Translations under genes and position numbers: made by a program
Origin: Oreohelix idahoensis
Lineage: Eukaryota > Mollusca > Gastropoda > Stylommatophora > Oreohelicidae
DNA length: 64,000 nucleotides
Assembly: GCA_024509875.1 (NCBI GenBank)
Contig: JAMPIV010021218.1
Coordinates: 267,802 to 331,801 of the forward strand
Reading direction: 5' to 3'
Notes under the pieces: model-generated
The model's input: the letters and a program-made list of their open reading frames with translations, nothing else
Database searches by the model: none
Told to the model about the DNA's origin: nothing
Part shown: positions 1 to 10,938 of the stretch, piece after piece
Position numbering within the stretch: the first letter of the stretch is position 1
How the letters are laid out: every line of letters begins with the position of its first letter

Positions 1-454
1 ATCCCGTGGGATCATAAAATACCCCCGATCACATTGTAGCCATGTGCTAGATGCGATCGTAAAGCGAAAATGAATAAAGTAAACCCAGTTCGTACCAATC
101 ACTGCGTCGATTTTGCAAGGTACTATACATTTCATCACAATACTATTTTCTAGCGAGATTTCACTTACCTACTCAGAGATTGGACTCTAATCAGCAATTT
201 AGACACGTGGGTTCAGTGCTTTAATGCGTGAATTCGCAGCGGTCTGAGATTAGGTCTGGTCCCCTCGCCTTCCTGAATGCAAGTGGAAGCTGCCTCGGTT
301 GGCGCAACTTTTAGCATGTTATTTCCGCTTGGGCATGTGACCTGAAGTGTGCCTCATGTGACTTTGGCATCTGATACACGCTCCAATCAATAACGTTAAA
401 AGTCACGTGGGGGTTTCCTAAAGTGGGTTAAACTGGTTCTACCTAAGTCTAAGT
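1..454. other. unassigned flank
   Basis: I see no supported gene, repeat or RNA in this stretch. Its right end, gtctaagt at 447-454, is one copy of the short target-site duplication of the LINE fragment that follows. Confidence 0.5.
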
Positions 455-1251
455 CTTCTTCTTCTTTGATCCTTAGCCGCCAACCGTCAAAGCAGTCAGT
501 GGCCATTACGCCTGGTGGCGTCTTGTAGGGCAACAACAAATTGATTCCACTTTGCTCGGTTGGCGGCCATCCTTCAAACAGTGCCCCAACTCTGGATCAT
601 TCTTTGCATCTCAGCCTCCAGTCCTCTGCCAAGTTGTTTTTGGTCGGCCTCTCTTTCGTTTTCCTTCAGGGGTCCATAGCATAGCTGTTCTTGTGATGGC
701 ATCGGGGTCTTTTCTGAGGACATGGCCAACCCAGCTCCAGCGTCTGCCAGCTATGATGGTGTGCATGTCCTCTTGCTTGCTACGAGTAAGCAGATCTTGG
801 TTGGTGATGGTATTTGGCCAAAAGATTCGGAGAATTTTTCTTAGGCATGTTGTGCGAAAAGAGGACAATTTCGACATTTCCTTCTCTGTAACTCTCCAGC
901 TCTCCACGCCATAGAGAAGCACAGAAAGCACAAAGCTCTGATATAATCCTAATTTTGTGCTTGTGCTGTACTGAGAGGATTTCCAGATGTTGTTTAGACT
1001 AAAAAAGGCTGTTCTTGCTTTGTTCATTCTGTTGTTGATGTCTTTGCTTGCTCCGCCGTCTGGTGTTACTATGCATCCTAGGTATGTGAAGGCATCTGTC
1101 TGTTCCAGTTGCTGATTCCTTACTGATATGGGCTCAGGGTTGCTCACATTGAGTGTCATGACCTCTGTCTTCTTTAGGTTGATATTCAAGCCCACCTGCT
1201 GGCTATACTTATTAAGTCTATCCGTTTTTTCCTGGATGTGTTGATGTGAAT
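455..1251 (-). mobile_element. 5'-truncated RTE-like LINE fragment (RT C-terminus and 3' end)
   Basis: The minus-strand frame over 611-1195 and a little beyond encodes the region after the RT catalytic site: the FTYLG segment, a CETW-like segment read as VESWRVTEKE, and the closing GHVLRKDPDAITRT and GRPKTTW motifs typical of APE-type LINEs. The frame breaks near 611 and the rest of the C-terminus lies in other frames. The 3' tail is a (TTC)n run on the plus strand at 455-466. An 8-bp direct repeat, gtctaagt, flanks the copy at 447-454 and 1252-1259. It belongs to the same family as 22387-25688. RTE-like is my clade guess from the EN and RT motifs of its relatives; an RT phylogeny could move it. 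Confidence 0.8.
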
Positions 1252-1556
1252 GTCTAAGTAGGCTGCCCTAATTTCAAAACCGGTTTCAAGCCACCAAGGT
1301 TAGGTCTAGAATGACGTCATTAATCTAAATTAAATAAGAGAAGATTACTCACAATGGACGCTAGATCATTAACTTTAAAGTACATATCAACATGAGAGTT
1401 CTTCATGATGGATAACTTACAGAACCAATTAGAAAAAGAACAGGAGTGTGACAGGGATGCCTCATGTCTCCATTTCTTTTCTTACTAGCTATAGATTGGG
1501 CTATGAAAACATAGACTTCACCCAACAGAAATGGAATCCTATGGATTCTGGCTAAA

Positions 1557-1802
1557 AAAGTTAGTTGCTTATCCTTTACAGGACGTGGCAATCAACCCCA
1601 GCTTTTATTGGCTGTTTGTGATTTTTCTAGGCAATTTTTTCATTCAGTAGTTTGCCATTGCTTTCTGAACGGTACGGCGCTTATACCATTGTTAAAAATC
1701 CACACAAAGTGATCTGCTACCAAACCGCCTGCAGCAGGTTTCGAACCTGGTATATCTGGATTATGAAACTGCGTTCATATCCATTAGGCCACAGATGCCG
1801 AC
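1557..1802 (-). mobile_element. tRNA-derived SINE
   Basis: Read on the minus strand, the unit opens with a tRNA-like head. It has an A-box match (TGGCCTAATGG, plus-strand 1781-1791) and a B-box match (GGTTCGAAACC, 1737-1747), which together form a split RNA polymerase III promoter. The body follows for about 170 bases. A 12-bp direct repeat, attctggctaaa, flanks it at 1545-1556 and 1803-1814, and it splits LINE coding sequence exactly there. The acceptor stem does not pair, so it is not a working tRNA gene. SINEs have no coding capacity and depend on LINE enzymes. Confidence 0.85.
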
Positions 1803-1996
1803 ATTCTGGCTAAACAGCTTGATAATCTAGATTTTGCCTTTGATCTCGCTCTCTTGTCCTATAACTGTAATCAGCTGCAAGATAAAATGAAAATACTTGA
1901 TGAGAGGTCACAGCAAGTGGGTCTGAAAATACACAGGAGAAAATAAAGATATTGAGAATACATGCCAGAAATTATAACAAATTGTACTTAACCGAT

Positions 1997-2670
1997 TCCC
2001 TACGTAAGATCTTTTAAAAAACGCAATGGCCGACCGTTGTGTCCGCAAGATCTTCTAAAAGACTCTGATTTATTTCGTTGTTTCTTTCCACTCTGATATT
2101 TTATACTGACCGGAATTTATCTCGAACGGAAGTAAACACAAAACTGCGCAAATTTCAACAAGCTTCAACTTCCTTTGTTTGAGTTTGAAGGGAATTTTTC
2201 ACATTTATCTTCATTTTTCGTCGTGTTTTGCCGTTTCACTATAATGGCTGAAAACACGCAGGATATGTTACTAATATGTGAACAGTGAACAAACTGTGTG
2301 ATCAAGCACAACTTTCTTACTTTTTCTGTGTTTCTAAATGGATTACCTTCACAAAGAGAGCAGAAAAACTGTATTGTGATAATAATTTATGTTACAAGCC
2401 TTAGGTAAGTGGAAAATTTATGTTTAAAATTTCAAATAATCTTTTGTTCTGTGTACATATTATCTGTCATAACATAAACATAATATAAAATTAGCTAGAA
2501 AAGTATATATATATTCATATGGTCCATTCAATGTACTTTAATTTGATATATAATATATTATACTTAACTCATGATTAGACACACATTGTTAGTAAAAGTA
2601 AATTATGTATATGTACATTTTTGGGGCTTAAAAATAATTCCGTCCAGAGCTGAAAATAATTACGTAGGGA
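1997..2670. mobile_element. candidate non-autonomous DNA transposon
   Basis: A 674-bp insertion within LINE coding sequence, bounded by an 11-bp terminal inverted repeat: tccctacgtaa at 1997-2007 and ttacgtaggga at 2660-2670. The LINE reading resumes directly after it. No transposase frame is visible. The 5' subterminal region repeats agatctt(t/c)taaaa twice within about 60 bases. I could not find a convincing target-site duplication, so the superfamily is unassigned. Confidence 0.55.
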
Positions 2671-3200
2671 CACCACTACAACATGTAGAATTATACATAT
2701 ACCTTGTCAGAAATGTAGACACTGTTGGAGGGTCAGACAGTGATATCAAAATAAGAATACAAAAAGCTAGAGTAACTGTCATGGCATTGGGAAATATCTG
2801 GAGATCAAAAGAGTTCAAGTTAAACACAAAAATCAGAATCTTCAATTCAAAAGTCAAAGTCATTCCTCTTTATGGCTCTGAAACATGGAAAAACAACAAA
2901 AATGCAAACCAAAAAGCTATAGAGCTTTAATAAATGGGTGCTTGCATAGAATAGAAGGATTGAATTCAGACAAATGGCCAGTGGAACAGGAGATGAGAAG
3001 AAGACACAGGAGATGGATAGGACATGCATTGAGAATACTTATGATAGTCTTGCAAGGCAGTACTTGATATGGAATCCCTGGTGCAAGAAAGGTTAAGGGA
3101 GATCATGGAACACACAGAGAAGAGAACTGGAGATAGATATGAAGGGGAGGAAGGAAGACATAGTCTATGATAGAAAAACCTTGAGCTGATCTGCATGCAC

Positions 3201-3550
3201 AGGTGTTGATTCCCATCACCTAGACAGACATTTTATCACCTAGACAGACATTTTATAAGAAAACAAGTTTTGGCTATTCCAGAAAGTGAAACAAATCTCC
3301 AAAGATTTCATATTCAGGCAACTCACTCCTAAATAAAGCTCTCACAACTTCACATTCAGTAGATTCATTTCTAAAACAAACAAAAAAAATTATTATTATT
3401 ACCAGTAGAGGCAGATATGATAATTTCTGTGCTGTTGCAAGGATCTCTTGAAGACATTTCATGAAGAACAGTAATAGCCATAATATGTGGCTTGTTAAAT
3501 CTGAACCGAAGAATATCATCATCTGCACAAACATAATATATGGCTTGTTA
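3201..3550. other. unassigned stretch with a 20-bp direct duplication
   Basis: Around 3217-3256 a 20-bp unit (cacctagacagacattttat) occurs twice in tandem. Nothing else is recognisable here. Confidence 0.5.
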
Positions 3551-3552
3551 TA

Positions 3553-3996
3553 CAGGGTGTCCTAAAAGTTACTGTGCAGTACAGTACCTCGTACAATGTT
3601 GCAGTACCACGCAGCAGTTTCTTCTACAGCAGATGTTGAAAATGTCCACCATGGGCCTCAAGACATGCCTGAACACGCTTCTTAATATTGTTGAAGACCT
3701 TCTGCAGGGTTGTCAGTGGGATCTGTTGAATGTGGGTGGTGATTGCTACCTTCAGCTCATCCCCTGTGTGCGGATTATTCTCATAGACTTTTCCTTTCAG
3801 TGCACTCCACATATAATAGTCCGGCGAAGTCAAGTCAGGAGAACGAGCAGGCCATATTCCACGTGAGATTATGCGATTACAAAAGATGTCCTCCAAAAAA
3901 TGGTCACCCCTAGGGTAGAACGGACAACTCTCACATCAAAACCGCTACTCTAGTCTGCCATATATTCAAGTGCACAGTAACTTTTCGGACACTCTG
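3553..3996 (-). mobile_element. internally deleted mariner/Tc1-type element
   Basis: The ends are imperfect inverted repeats of about 27 bp, starting cagggtgtcctaaaagtt on the left and reading cagagtgtccgaaaagtt from the right. Both are flanked by TA (3551-3552 and 3997-3998), the usual target of this superfamily. The 444-bp length is far below the ~1.3 kb of an autonomous copy, and only the transposase C-terminus remains. Confidence 0.85.
3624..3896 (-). pseudogene. transposase C-terminal remnant (DDE family)
   Basis: The frame encodes the segment PARSPDLT-x-PDYYMW, which in mariner/Tc1-type transposases surrounds the last catalytic acidic residue. It is followed by LKGKVYENNPHTGDELK and a helical tail ending near the left inverted repeat. 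The N-terminal DNA-binding domain and the first two catalytic aspartates are absent, so it cannot transpose itself. No start codon upstream makes sense for a gene. Confidence 0.8.
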
Positions 3997-3998
3997 TA

Positions 3999-4630
3999 TA
4001 TGGACCTGTGACTGTTGTCTTCTGCACAATGCCTTTATCAATCATTCAAATATTTCACTTATTTCTCAGTTGTTGGAGAAGCTCCAGTAAGTACAGGCGC
4101 CTGTGTGCTGTTTGCTCTCAAACGTGCAGTGGAAGCAGCCAGAGCTGAACTTAATCATTCTGAGTGGTTTCCATTTCGTAAGTTGTTTGTTCATTAATTA
4201 GTTAGAACTAGCTCAGTTTGGTTTGGTTTGGTTTTCAGGACCATCTTCATTGCACACGGACAACTCCATTAGTGCTTCGATCTCCTCCCTTAGATCACAC
4301 AAGGAGGATCTCAGCACAGTGCACAAACTCGGTAGCAGAGGCGAGAATTTCAATGTGTGTGCATATACAGGAATCACATAAATATTTTTGTGGTGGGTAG
4401 GTTTTCTTAGTTTTGTAAATTTTGACAGAGCAGCGGCCGTATGGCCTACTCTTTATGATTTCCAACTGCAGAGGAATTTTTAACATACACAGCATGCTCC
4501 GGACCTCCTATTTTTTTCCCCCTTATCTGAGAAGGCAGGCATCCTATCTCACTATGTGTGAGATCAGGGGGGAGTATGATGTCATTAGGACCCACTGATT
4601 TTGAAAAAATATTTCCATCAAACATATTCC
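3999..4630. other. unassigned stretch, possible SINE body on the right
   Basis: No convincing coding region. From about 4490 the sequence leads without a break into the tRNA-like head at 4632-4703 and may be the body of the same minus-strand SINE, but I could not find its far boundary or a target-site duplication. Confidence 0.4.
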
Positions 4631-4631
4631 C

Positions 4632-4703
4632 TGTACTGGGAACTGAACCCAGTACCTTTAGGATGAGAGGCAGATGCCTTACCTCTTAACTACTCCGATC
4701 TCC
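4632..4703 (-). repeat. tRNA-like sequence, probable SINE head
   Basis: On the minus strand the sequence starts GGAGATCGGAGTAGTTAAGA and contains a perfect T-arm: a 5-bp stem CTGGG/CCCAG closing a 7-base loop TTCAGTT, which overlaps a degenerate B box. The acceptor arm does not close and the neighbouring sequence looks like a SINE body, so a SINE head is more likely than a tRNA gene. Confidence 0.55.
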
Positions 4704-5615
4704 AAGAGAGCTTTCTCAGTAAAACTTAACTACAGAAGTTCATTTCTGTTTAATGTGGTTCAAATTTATAGTTAATCTAATTGTGATATTGACAAAGGTG
4801 AAAAGAAATATCAGGTTACAGTTTTAGTTAGTATAAATAAGCTTTTACCAAGTGTTGGCTTTTCTACTTGGTATGTCTTCCATTAACATGTGTTCATACT
4901 TTATAAATACATGTAATTATTTTCTTAATCAGGTCCAATCTGGCAATGAGTTCATGATTGATGGTAGCTTTATTGCCACTTAAGTAACATGGCACCACCA
5001 CTGCAGTTAACCCCTTGCTGGAAGCCAGCACCAAACTACTTCATTGTCTCTTGCTAGCCCCATGCACAATTTCTAACCTTAGTCACCTCTTTTGTCATGC
5101 CCTGTGAGAACAGTGGTCCTGTGTTTTCTGTTGTCTCCTCAGACATCTCATGGTAGCCACACAGAATCATACTGTCAACATGTTTACAAGGTTTTCAGTT
5201 ACTGTTCCAAGTTTTGATGTTCATATCACATTTCCTAAGGGATTTTTTACACATTTTGTTTTTCAAATTCGAATTTTGAATTGAATATTATTCATCTATC
5301 TTACTTCTCAGATGCTCCTGCAACAGTTGAGAACATTCAGACAGCTTGCTTGAATGATGTCACCCAGTACACATTTGGAAGTTAGAAGATATAATTTTAA
5401 TTACACGGTTTTCCCTACTGACTTTTAATGTATTACTTAGCACAGTCAATAGATGGAAAAAGTTTATATTGACAATTGACCTCACTGTATGGTATGAGGA
5501 ATTCTATATCTCCTAACCCCTGTCATAATTCTTTTCATTCACTGAAACTACACATTCAAGTAACACTATCTTTAAATCAAAACAGGGTAGTGTAAACAGG
5601 TTGTGTTAACTTCAT
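4704..5615. other. unassigned stretch
   Basis: No reading frame, RNA gene or repeat family recognised. It is AT-rich, anonymous sequence between the tRNA-like element and the satellite array. Confidence 0.5.
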
Positions 5616-5957
5616 TGGTCATTTTTGTTACTGTTTTATTACTTGTTATATTGAGTTATATAACAGTTGTTGTCATTGTTCTATTTTATTACTAATGATA
5701 CTGAATGCAGTTCTTTTCATTGTTTTGTTTTATTACTAGTTATATTAAGTTAAATCGTCACCAATGTTCTATTTTATTACTAGTTATATTGTTAAATCGT
5801 CACCAATGTTCTCTTTTATTACTAGTTATATTAAGTTAAATTGTCACCAATGTTCTGTTTTATTACTAGTTAAACTGAGTATGACATGGTCACTAATGCG
5901 GAAGTGATGACAAGAACCCAGACAAGTGTTTTATTAATAGTTATATTGAGAAACAAG

Positions 5958-7040
5958 TAGGGAAAGTATTAGAGGCCACAGAGATGTGGTTTTACAAGAG
6001 AATGTTAAAAATACCATGGACAGCCAAAATGAGTAGTAGGATCTCTTGAGAGAGGCCAAAGGGCAAAGGTACTTATTACTCACGTTAGAAGGAAGCAATC
6101 CACTTTCTTTGGGCATGCTATGAGAAGAAGGAAGCTAGAGTATATTGTGACAACAGGAAAGATAGAAGGAAGCTGGAGTATATTATGACAGAAGGAAATA
6201 TAGAAGGAAGCTGGAGTATATTGTGACAACAGGAAAGATAGAAGGAAGCTGGAGTATATTGTGACAACAGGAAAGATAGAAGGAAGCTAGAGTATATTGT
6301 GACAGAAGGAAATATAGAAGGAAGCTGGAGTATATTGTGACAACAGGAAAGATAGAAGGAAGCTGGAATATATTGTGACAACAGGAAGGATAGAAGGAAG
6401 CTGGAGTATATTGTGACAACAGGAAAGATAGAAGGAAGCTGGAGTATATTGTGACAACAGGAAAGATAGAAGGAAGCTGGAGTATATTGTGACAACAGGA
6501 AAGATAGAAGGAAGCTGGAGTATATTGTGACAACAGGAAAGATAGAAGGAAGCTGGAGTATATTGTGACAACAGGAAAGATAGAAGGAAGCTGGAGTATA
6601 TTGTGACAACAGGAAAGATGGAGTATATTGTGACAACAGGAAAGATGGAGTATATTGTGACACCAGGAAAGATAGAAAATATTGTGACAACAGGAAAGAT
6701 AGAATATATTGTGACGACAGGAAAGATGGAGTATATTGTGACAACAGGAAAGATGGAATATATTGTGACACCAGGAAAGATAGAATATATTGTGACAACA
6801 GGAAAGATAGAAGGAAGCTGGAGTAGATTGTGACAACAGGAAAGATAGAAGGAAGCTGGAGTATATTGTGACAACAGGAAAGATAGAAGAGAAAAGAGAT
6901 AGAGAATGACAAAGAGAGAGGTGATTTTGGACAGTTTGACATCATGGGATGGAAAAAAATCAACAACAGACTTAATCAATAGTACTGTAGAGAGGAAGTT
7001 GTGGAGAGACATGATCACTTATGCCACCAGGCATGGTACT
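5958..7040 (+). pseudogene. RTE-like LINE 3' coding fragment with an internal minisatellite
   Basis: Before the array, plus-strand reading gives EATEMWFYKRMLKIPWTAKM, then FLWACYEKK in a shifted frame. After it come KRDRE, QREVILDSLTSWDGKK and VERKLWRDMITYATRHGT. In intact RTE-like LINEs these segments are consecutive parts of the C-terminus (CYRRMLRIPW ... GHxMRRxxLE ... GKIEGKRxRGRQR ... W). The minisatellite sits at the GHxMRR-LE-GKIEG part. Several frameshifts are present. Confidence 0.75.
6123..6890. repeat. 38-bp / 27-bp minisatellite derived from LINE coding sequence
   Basis: About 13 units of 38 bp (agaaggaagctggagtatat then tgtgacaacaggaaagat) are followed by eight units of 27 bp, which lack the 11-base agaaggaagct block, and by two more 38-bp units. 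Because 38 is not a multiple of three, every frame stays open across the long units, which produces several long but meaningless minus-strand reading frames. In the 27-bp block the plus strand encodes repeats of TTGKMEYIV, matching the LINE motif RRKLEYIVTTGKIEG. Confidence 0.9.
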
Positions 7041-7294
7041 TGAAGAAAATATTGAGTAATCTTATTTCCACTGTTTTTTTTAACTAGTTATATAATGAGT
7101 AAAATTGTTTTAACTGTTTGTTTTATTACTAGTTATGTTGAGTAAAATTGTTTTAACTGTTTGTTTTTTTACTTGTTATATTGAGAAAAATTGTTTTTCC
7201 TGTTTGTTTTTTACTAGTTATATTGAGTAAAATTGTTTGCACTGTGCTGTTTTATTTCCAGTTATATTTCTTGTTATAAATTTCTAACACATTA

Positions 7295-7720
7295 CAAATG
7301 AGAGTAATCAGGCATTGTATATGCTCTTCATTGCTGTATGGTGCAGAAACATGAATAATGAGAAAAAAGAATTAAGGCCTTTGAAATGCAGATATATAGG
7401 TCAATTGGGAACACCTGATGGAGACTAAAACAAATGTAAAAATTGCTAGAAGAGCTAGGAATGAAAAGAGAATTAATGAATGAGATAAAAATTAGACAGA
7501 AAAATAATTTGAACAAATAAAATGGCAACACCTACAAAGGCAAATGTGCATTGGGGAAAACATCACTTTAAAGTAGGAGGATAACTTCATGAGATGGACA
7601 GGAAACAACATGTGAGAGTATCCCATCAAGGCAAGAGATAGAAGATGGAGGTCCATCACAGCTAATATTTAATGAGAAGATAGCAGCTGATCATAACAGC
7701 ACCACCATTCGACATCTGAA
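7295..7720 (+). pseudogene. decayed RTE-like LINE 3' fragment
   Basis: Plus-strand remnants read LRVIRHCICSSLLYGAET, then after breaks LKCRYIGQLG, and later PSRQEI near a degenerate RDRWR-like end. They align with YMYSTFLYGVETW and the following C-terminal part of the minus-strand LINE at 48740-50627. Frameshifts and stops are numerous. Confidence 0.6.
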
Positions 7721-7848
7721 GCAGACAGACGTATTTTTGCTAACCTCAAAGTACACAAGGCTGATACGTCCTTTTTAGGATGAGACACAGTGGAGAAATT
7801 CATCTAACTACTCAAGTTTTCAGATAAGTTCAAATATTTTTTTTATCT

Positions 7849-8330
7849 ATCTTTAGTATTAGCTTATTGCAGTTAGTTTTAGGTGACTAGGTAATTGTTA
7901 GCTAGAAGTATTATTATAACTTAAGAATTCTATTAAATACGCTTGATAGACATAATAAAGATAAGTGGCAATTCCTTTTTAGTTTGATTTAAGTATTAGC
8001 TTATTACATTTAATATCAAGTAATTGGTGACTAGTTAATTAAGTATCGCTTGGAATGTTAATATAACTCAGGAATTTTAGGGCCAAAAAAAATAAAAAAT
8101 TAAATTAAATAGATCCAAGCGCCACATGGCACTTGCTTGTGTGAGATCTGGCAGCCATCTTGATAGTCACAATTTAAGTGGTGATTTCCTTTGTAGTTTG
8201 ATGTAAGTATTAAAGTATTAGATTATTGCAGTTAATATTAAGTATTAGGGGACTATCTAACTATTGCTTTAAATATTTGTATAAGTTAGGAATTGTAGTG
8301 AGGAAGAAAAAAAAAAAATTTACCAAAAAC
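7849..8330 (+). repeat. tandem 5' UTR monomers of I-like LINE copy 1
   Basis: Three diverged copies start near 7852, 7985 and 8210. Each contains gtattag(c/a)ttattgcagttaatat, a ggtgacta/ggggacta step and a closing taactyaggaatt-like block. They lie directly upstream of LINE ORF1 in the same orientation. Tandem promoter-bearing 5' monomers are known in several LINE families, so this is the likely internal promoter region, but no promoter element is provable by eye. Confidence 0.55.
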
Positions 8331-8622
8331 CACAGATTACTAGTAATAATAATCAACCATCAAAATATAATTTATGTAAAACAAATATATTAAAGGTACC
8401 TGGCAAAATTCAAACTAGATTTAATTGTTCAACAAGGTCTACTAGACAGGTTTAAAAGTGTTTCTTAAATAATAATAGTATAACATTTAAAAAAAAGAAA
8501 GGAGAAAGCAAGGATATACATAACTTAAGATTAAAGCAGCGAGACTAAGGATAAACATTAAAGTTCATACAAAACCAAGCACATAATAAAAAGAGTAGTA
8601 GCAAATTAAAAAGACAGGGACA

Positions 8623-10321
8623 ATGCCACTGATAACCAGGGCACAGTCCGGGGAAGTCAAAGCATGGGCCAAGACACCTGAAAAGGAGAAAACACCAAAC
8701 CTGACAGAAAAAAACAGGACCACAAACCGTGAAGTCAGAGACACAGAAATAAAGGACAGGATAGAGACAATAAGGGAAAAACTGGAAGGAGGCTCAGAAG
8801 TAAAAACAACAATAAGCATAAAAAATAAAGGCGAAAACTCAGGAATCAGGACAGCTAACAAAAAGATAAGACTCGGGGAAGATGAAAATCAGGACAATCA
8901 GAAAAATACAACCAAAAGAAGTCAGGAAACCAGAGGAGAAAACAAAGAAGACTCCAACTGAAAGGAAACCCCCAAAAAAGTTAAAATTACACAAATAGCT
9001 GGAACAGAAGCCATGCTTAGATCTCTCCCAGACAACAAAATCCTGGAAAAAGTCATTGATAAAAAAAGCCATTGCCAAAATACAAAAACAAAAAAGTGGA
9101 GTAATGCTAACATTAAATGAAACAGAAAAAACAAAAACTTTACTGCAAGAGCTGCACGAAAAACCAAAATTGATCCAACTGACCCACAACATCAAAATAC
9201 AAATAGAAATTTCAAAAGAAACCAGAAGATGTGTGGTAAAAGGTATAAACCCAACCCTATCAGGTGAGGAAGTTTTAAACAACCTGGCCAAGCAGAACCC
9301 AGATTTAAAGCTGGTACACATGGAACAAATAACAGTGAAAAAGAGTGTAGTAAGCCCAGTGGTAGTAATAACAACAAAAGGGAAGGAACCCCCCAATATA
9401 GTACTATTTGGGAAAGCTAAAAAGAACACACAAGTCTACATTCCCCCAGTTTTGCAGTGCTCCAACTGCATGAAATTTTGCCATGGCCGAAACAGTTGCA
9501 GGGGGAAGACTTTATGCAGGTTTTGTGCCGGTGCGCACCCTTTTGCCCAGTGCGAAAAGGCTAAGTCAGATACTGACTATAAAAAGGAAAATGAAAACAG
9601 AAAATGCATTAACTGCAAAGGGAAACACAGCGCCAGGTTCCGTGGGTGCCCAGTGTATCAGCAGACCAAAAAAGCACTGAAGGAATCAATAACAACCAAA
9701 ACCCCTTTCAAAACGGTCATTAAAGATATAAAGGAAAACAATACATATACGAGCACTAAAGTAATAGAAATCAAGAGTGTGCAAGAGGAAGTTAAAATGA
9801 TTAAAACACAGTTGGCTAAAGAAAGTAAGAACCAGATAGATAGTAACAAAACAGTACCAAAAAACCAGTTGGATGGTTCAACTACATCCTTGGAAGGTAC
9901 AAATGCCCTGAAAAGTGCAGAGGCAATGCTTCAAAAAATGAAAGCCATACAGCACCAAATTGCCCAGGATGTAGTTAAATTGTCAGCACTGAAGGAAGAA
10001 GAAGATGAAATGATACTAGTTAAATTATCTGAACTGAAAGAGGAAAATAAAATTACACTAAAAAGGATAGAAAATTAGAGACAGGAGATTAACATAGACA
10101 GAGAAGCAATAGAAAAGGAAAGTGGCAAACAAAAGCAAGAAGCCAAATGGAAAGAATGGGTAACAAAAACCATCGAGCACATAGCGAGAGTTTTGATAGA
10201 GGAAAGAACAGAAGAATCGTCACAAACCCAAGTATTGAAAAAAGTCTTTAATTACATAAAAGAATCACCACAAAGAGTAGGCCTTATGCCTCAAGCAACT
10301 GATAGGGCCAATACAAACTAA
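8623..10321 (+). pseudogene. I-like LINE copy 1, ORF1 (zinc-knuckle protein), broken
   Basis: ORF1 proteins of I-like LINEs coat the element RNA and resemble retroviral Gag. The frame opens at ATG 8623 with a lysine- and glutamate-rich N-terminus, meets a TGA at 8959-8961, and continues in frame as KITQIAGTEAMLRSLPDNKI. It shifts frame at the A run near 9061 and then runs as a 340-codon frame. Three Cys/His motifs follow: CSNCMKFCHGRNSC, CRFCAGAHPFAQC and CINCKGKHSARFRGC, the arrangement usual for this LINE group. A stop at 10076-10078 is followed by a further in-frame helical segment to about 10321. The protein would need one frameshift and two stops repaired. Confidence 0.85.
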
Positions 10322-10375
10322 GAGCAAACTGATAGTTCTAACACAAAACAAAAGGGATACTAGTTAATATAAACA

Positions 10376-10938
10376 ATGGATAAGAAAGGATGTAGAATTG
10401 TTCAGTGGAATTGTAGGGGTATCAAAACGAATTTTGCACCCCTACTTGCAGAGACAGGAGGAACTAACACTATATATGCTCTTCAAGAGACACTTTAAAA
10501 CCCAAATAGTAGATATAGTTGTAAGGGCTTTAAGATACTTAGGCACGATAGGAAAGAAGGGGGGGGGGGGGGGGCCGCAGTCTTAATTAATGAAACATTT
10601 AAAATTATAGACTGGGAAGTATTTGATACAACCAACATAGAAGGTATCCAGGTCACTATAGCAGCTGAACCAAACAATCCAACAATCTTAAATGTATACG
10701 CTAAAAATGGCACAATTAAAGATGAAGAAATATTAGCCATAAGCACCAGACTAGGCCCCAAAACAGTCATAGTAGGCGATTTTAATTCCCATCATTATGC
10801 TTGGGGTGGACAACATGCAGACAATGCAGGAAAGCGCCTACTTGACTTTATAGAAAACAATGACCTGCTAAAACTAAATGATGGAACTGCAACTAGAATT
10901 CATCCACAAGCTAACAGGACAGACTCAGCAATAGACAT
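10376..10938 (+). pseudogene. I-like LINE copy 1, ORF2 endonuclease part, truncated
   Basis: The frame starts at ATG 10376, 54 bases after ORF1. It opens with RIVQWNCRGI, the first motif of AP-type LINE endonucleases, and after a frameshift at a long G run (10560-10574) continues through NVYAKNGTIKDEEI and VIVGDFNSHHYAWGG (catalytic Asp and Asn). It ends at ANRTDSAIDM, where unrelated sequence begins. The C-terminal SDH motif and the RT are missing here. The endonuclease would nick target DNA to prime reverse transcription. Confidence 0.85.

Larger units (their letters stand above)
1395..3200 (+). pseudogene. decayed RTE-like LINE copy, interrupted twice
   Basis: Plus-strand remnants match the intact LINE at 59727-62957. 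1395-1556 carries the motif B region (TGVRQGCL-like, then SPFLFLLAIDWA). 1815-1985 carries LDFAFDLALLS, in which the catalytic FADD has become FAFD. 2671-3200 carries VGGSDSDIKIRIQKAR, ALGNIWRS, YGSETW and a degenerate RRHRRWIGH end. The three blocks are separated by a SINE (1557-1802) and a 674-bp insertion (1997-2670). Stops and frameshifts make it non-functional. Confidence 0.8.
5620..7268. repeat. ~44-bp satellite array, split in two
   Basis: Left block 5620-5957 and right block 7041-7268 consist of degenerate copies of a unit containing ttttattactagttatattg followed by agttaaat-cg/ag-tcaccaatgttc or the like. About seven units lie on the left and five on the right. An RTE-like LINE fragment with its own minisatellite separates them. 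Two or three related units occur at 25960-26075, so the family is dispersed. Confidence 0.75.

Noticed and set aside
1733..1802. Functional tRNA gene
   Set aside because: Target repeat and SINE body show a retroposed copy; acceptor stem not paired.
4632..4703. Functional tRNA gene
   Set aside because: The T-arm is perfect but the acceptor stem does not pair and the flanks look like a SINE.
6118..7018. Three long minus-strand reading frames (217-282 codons) with periodic Ser/Phe/Leu protein
   Set aside because: They are by-products of the 38-bp repeat, which is open in all frames on that strand; there is no start context, no domain, and the repeat derives from plus-strand LINE codons.
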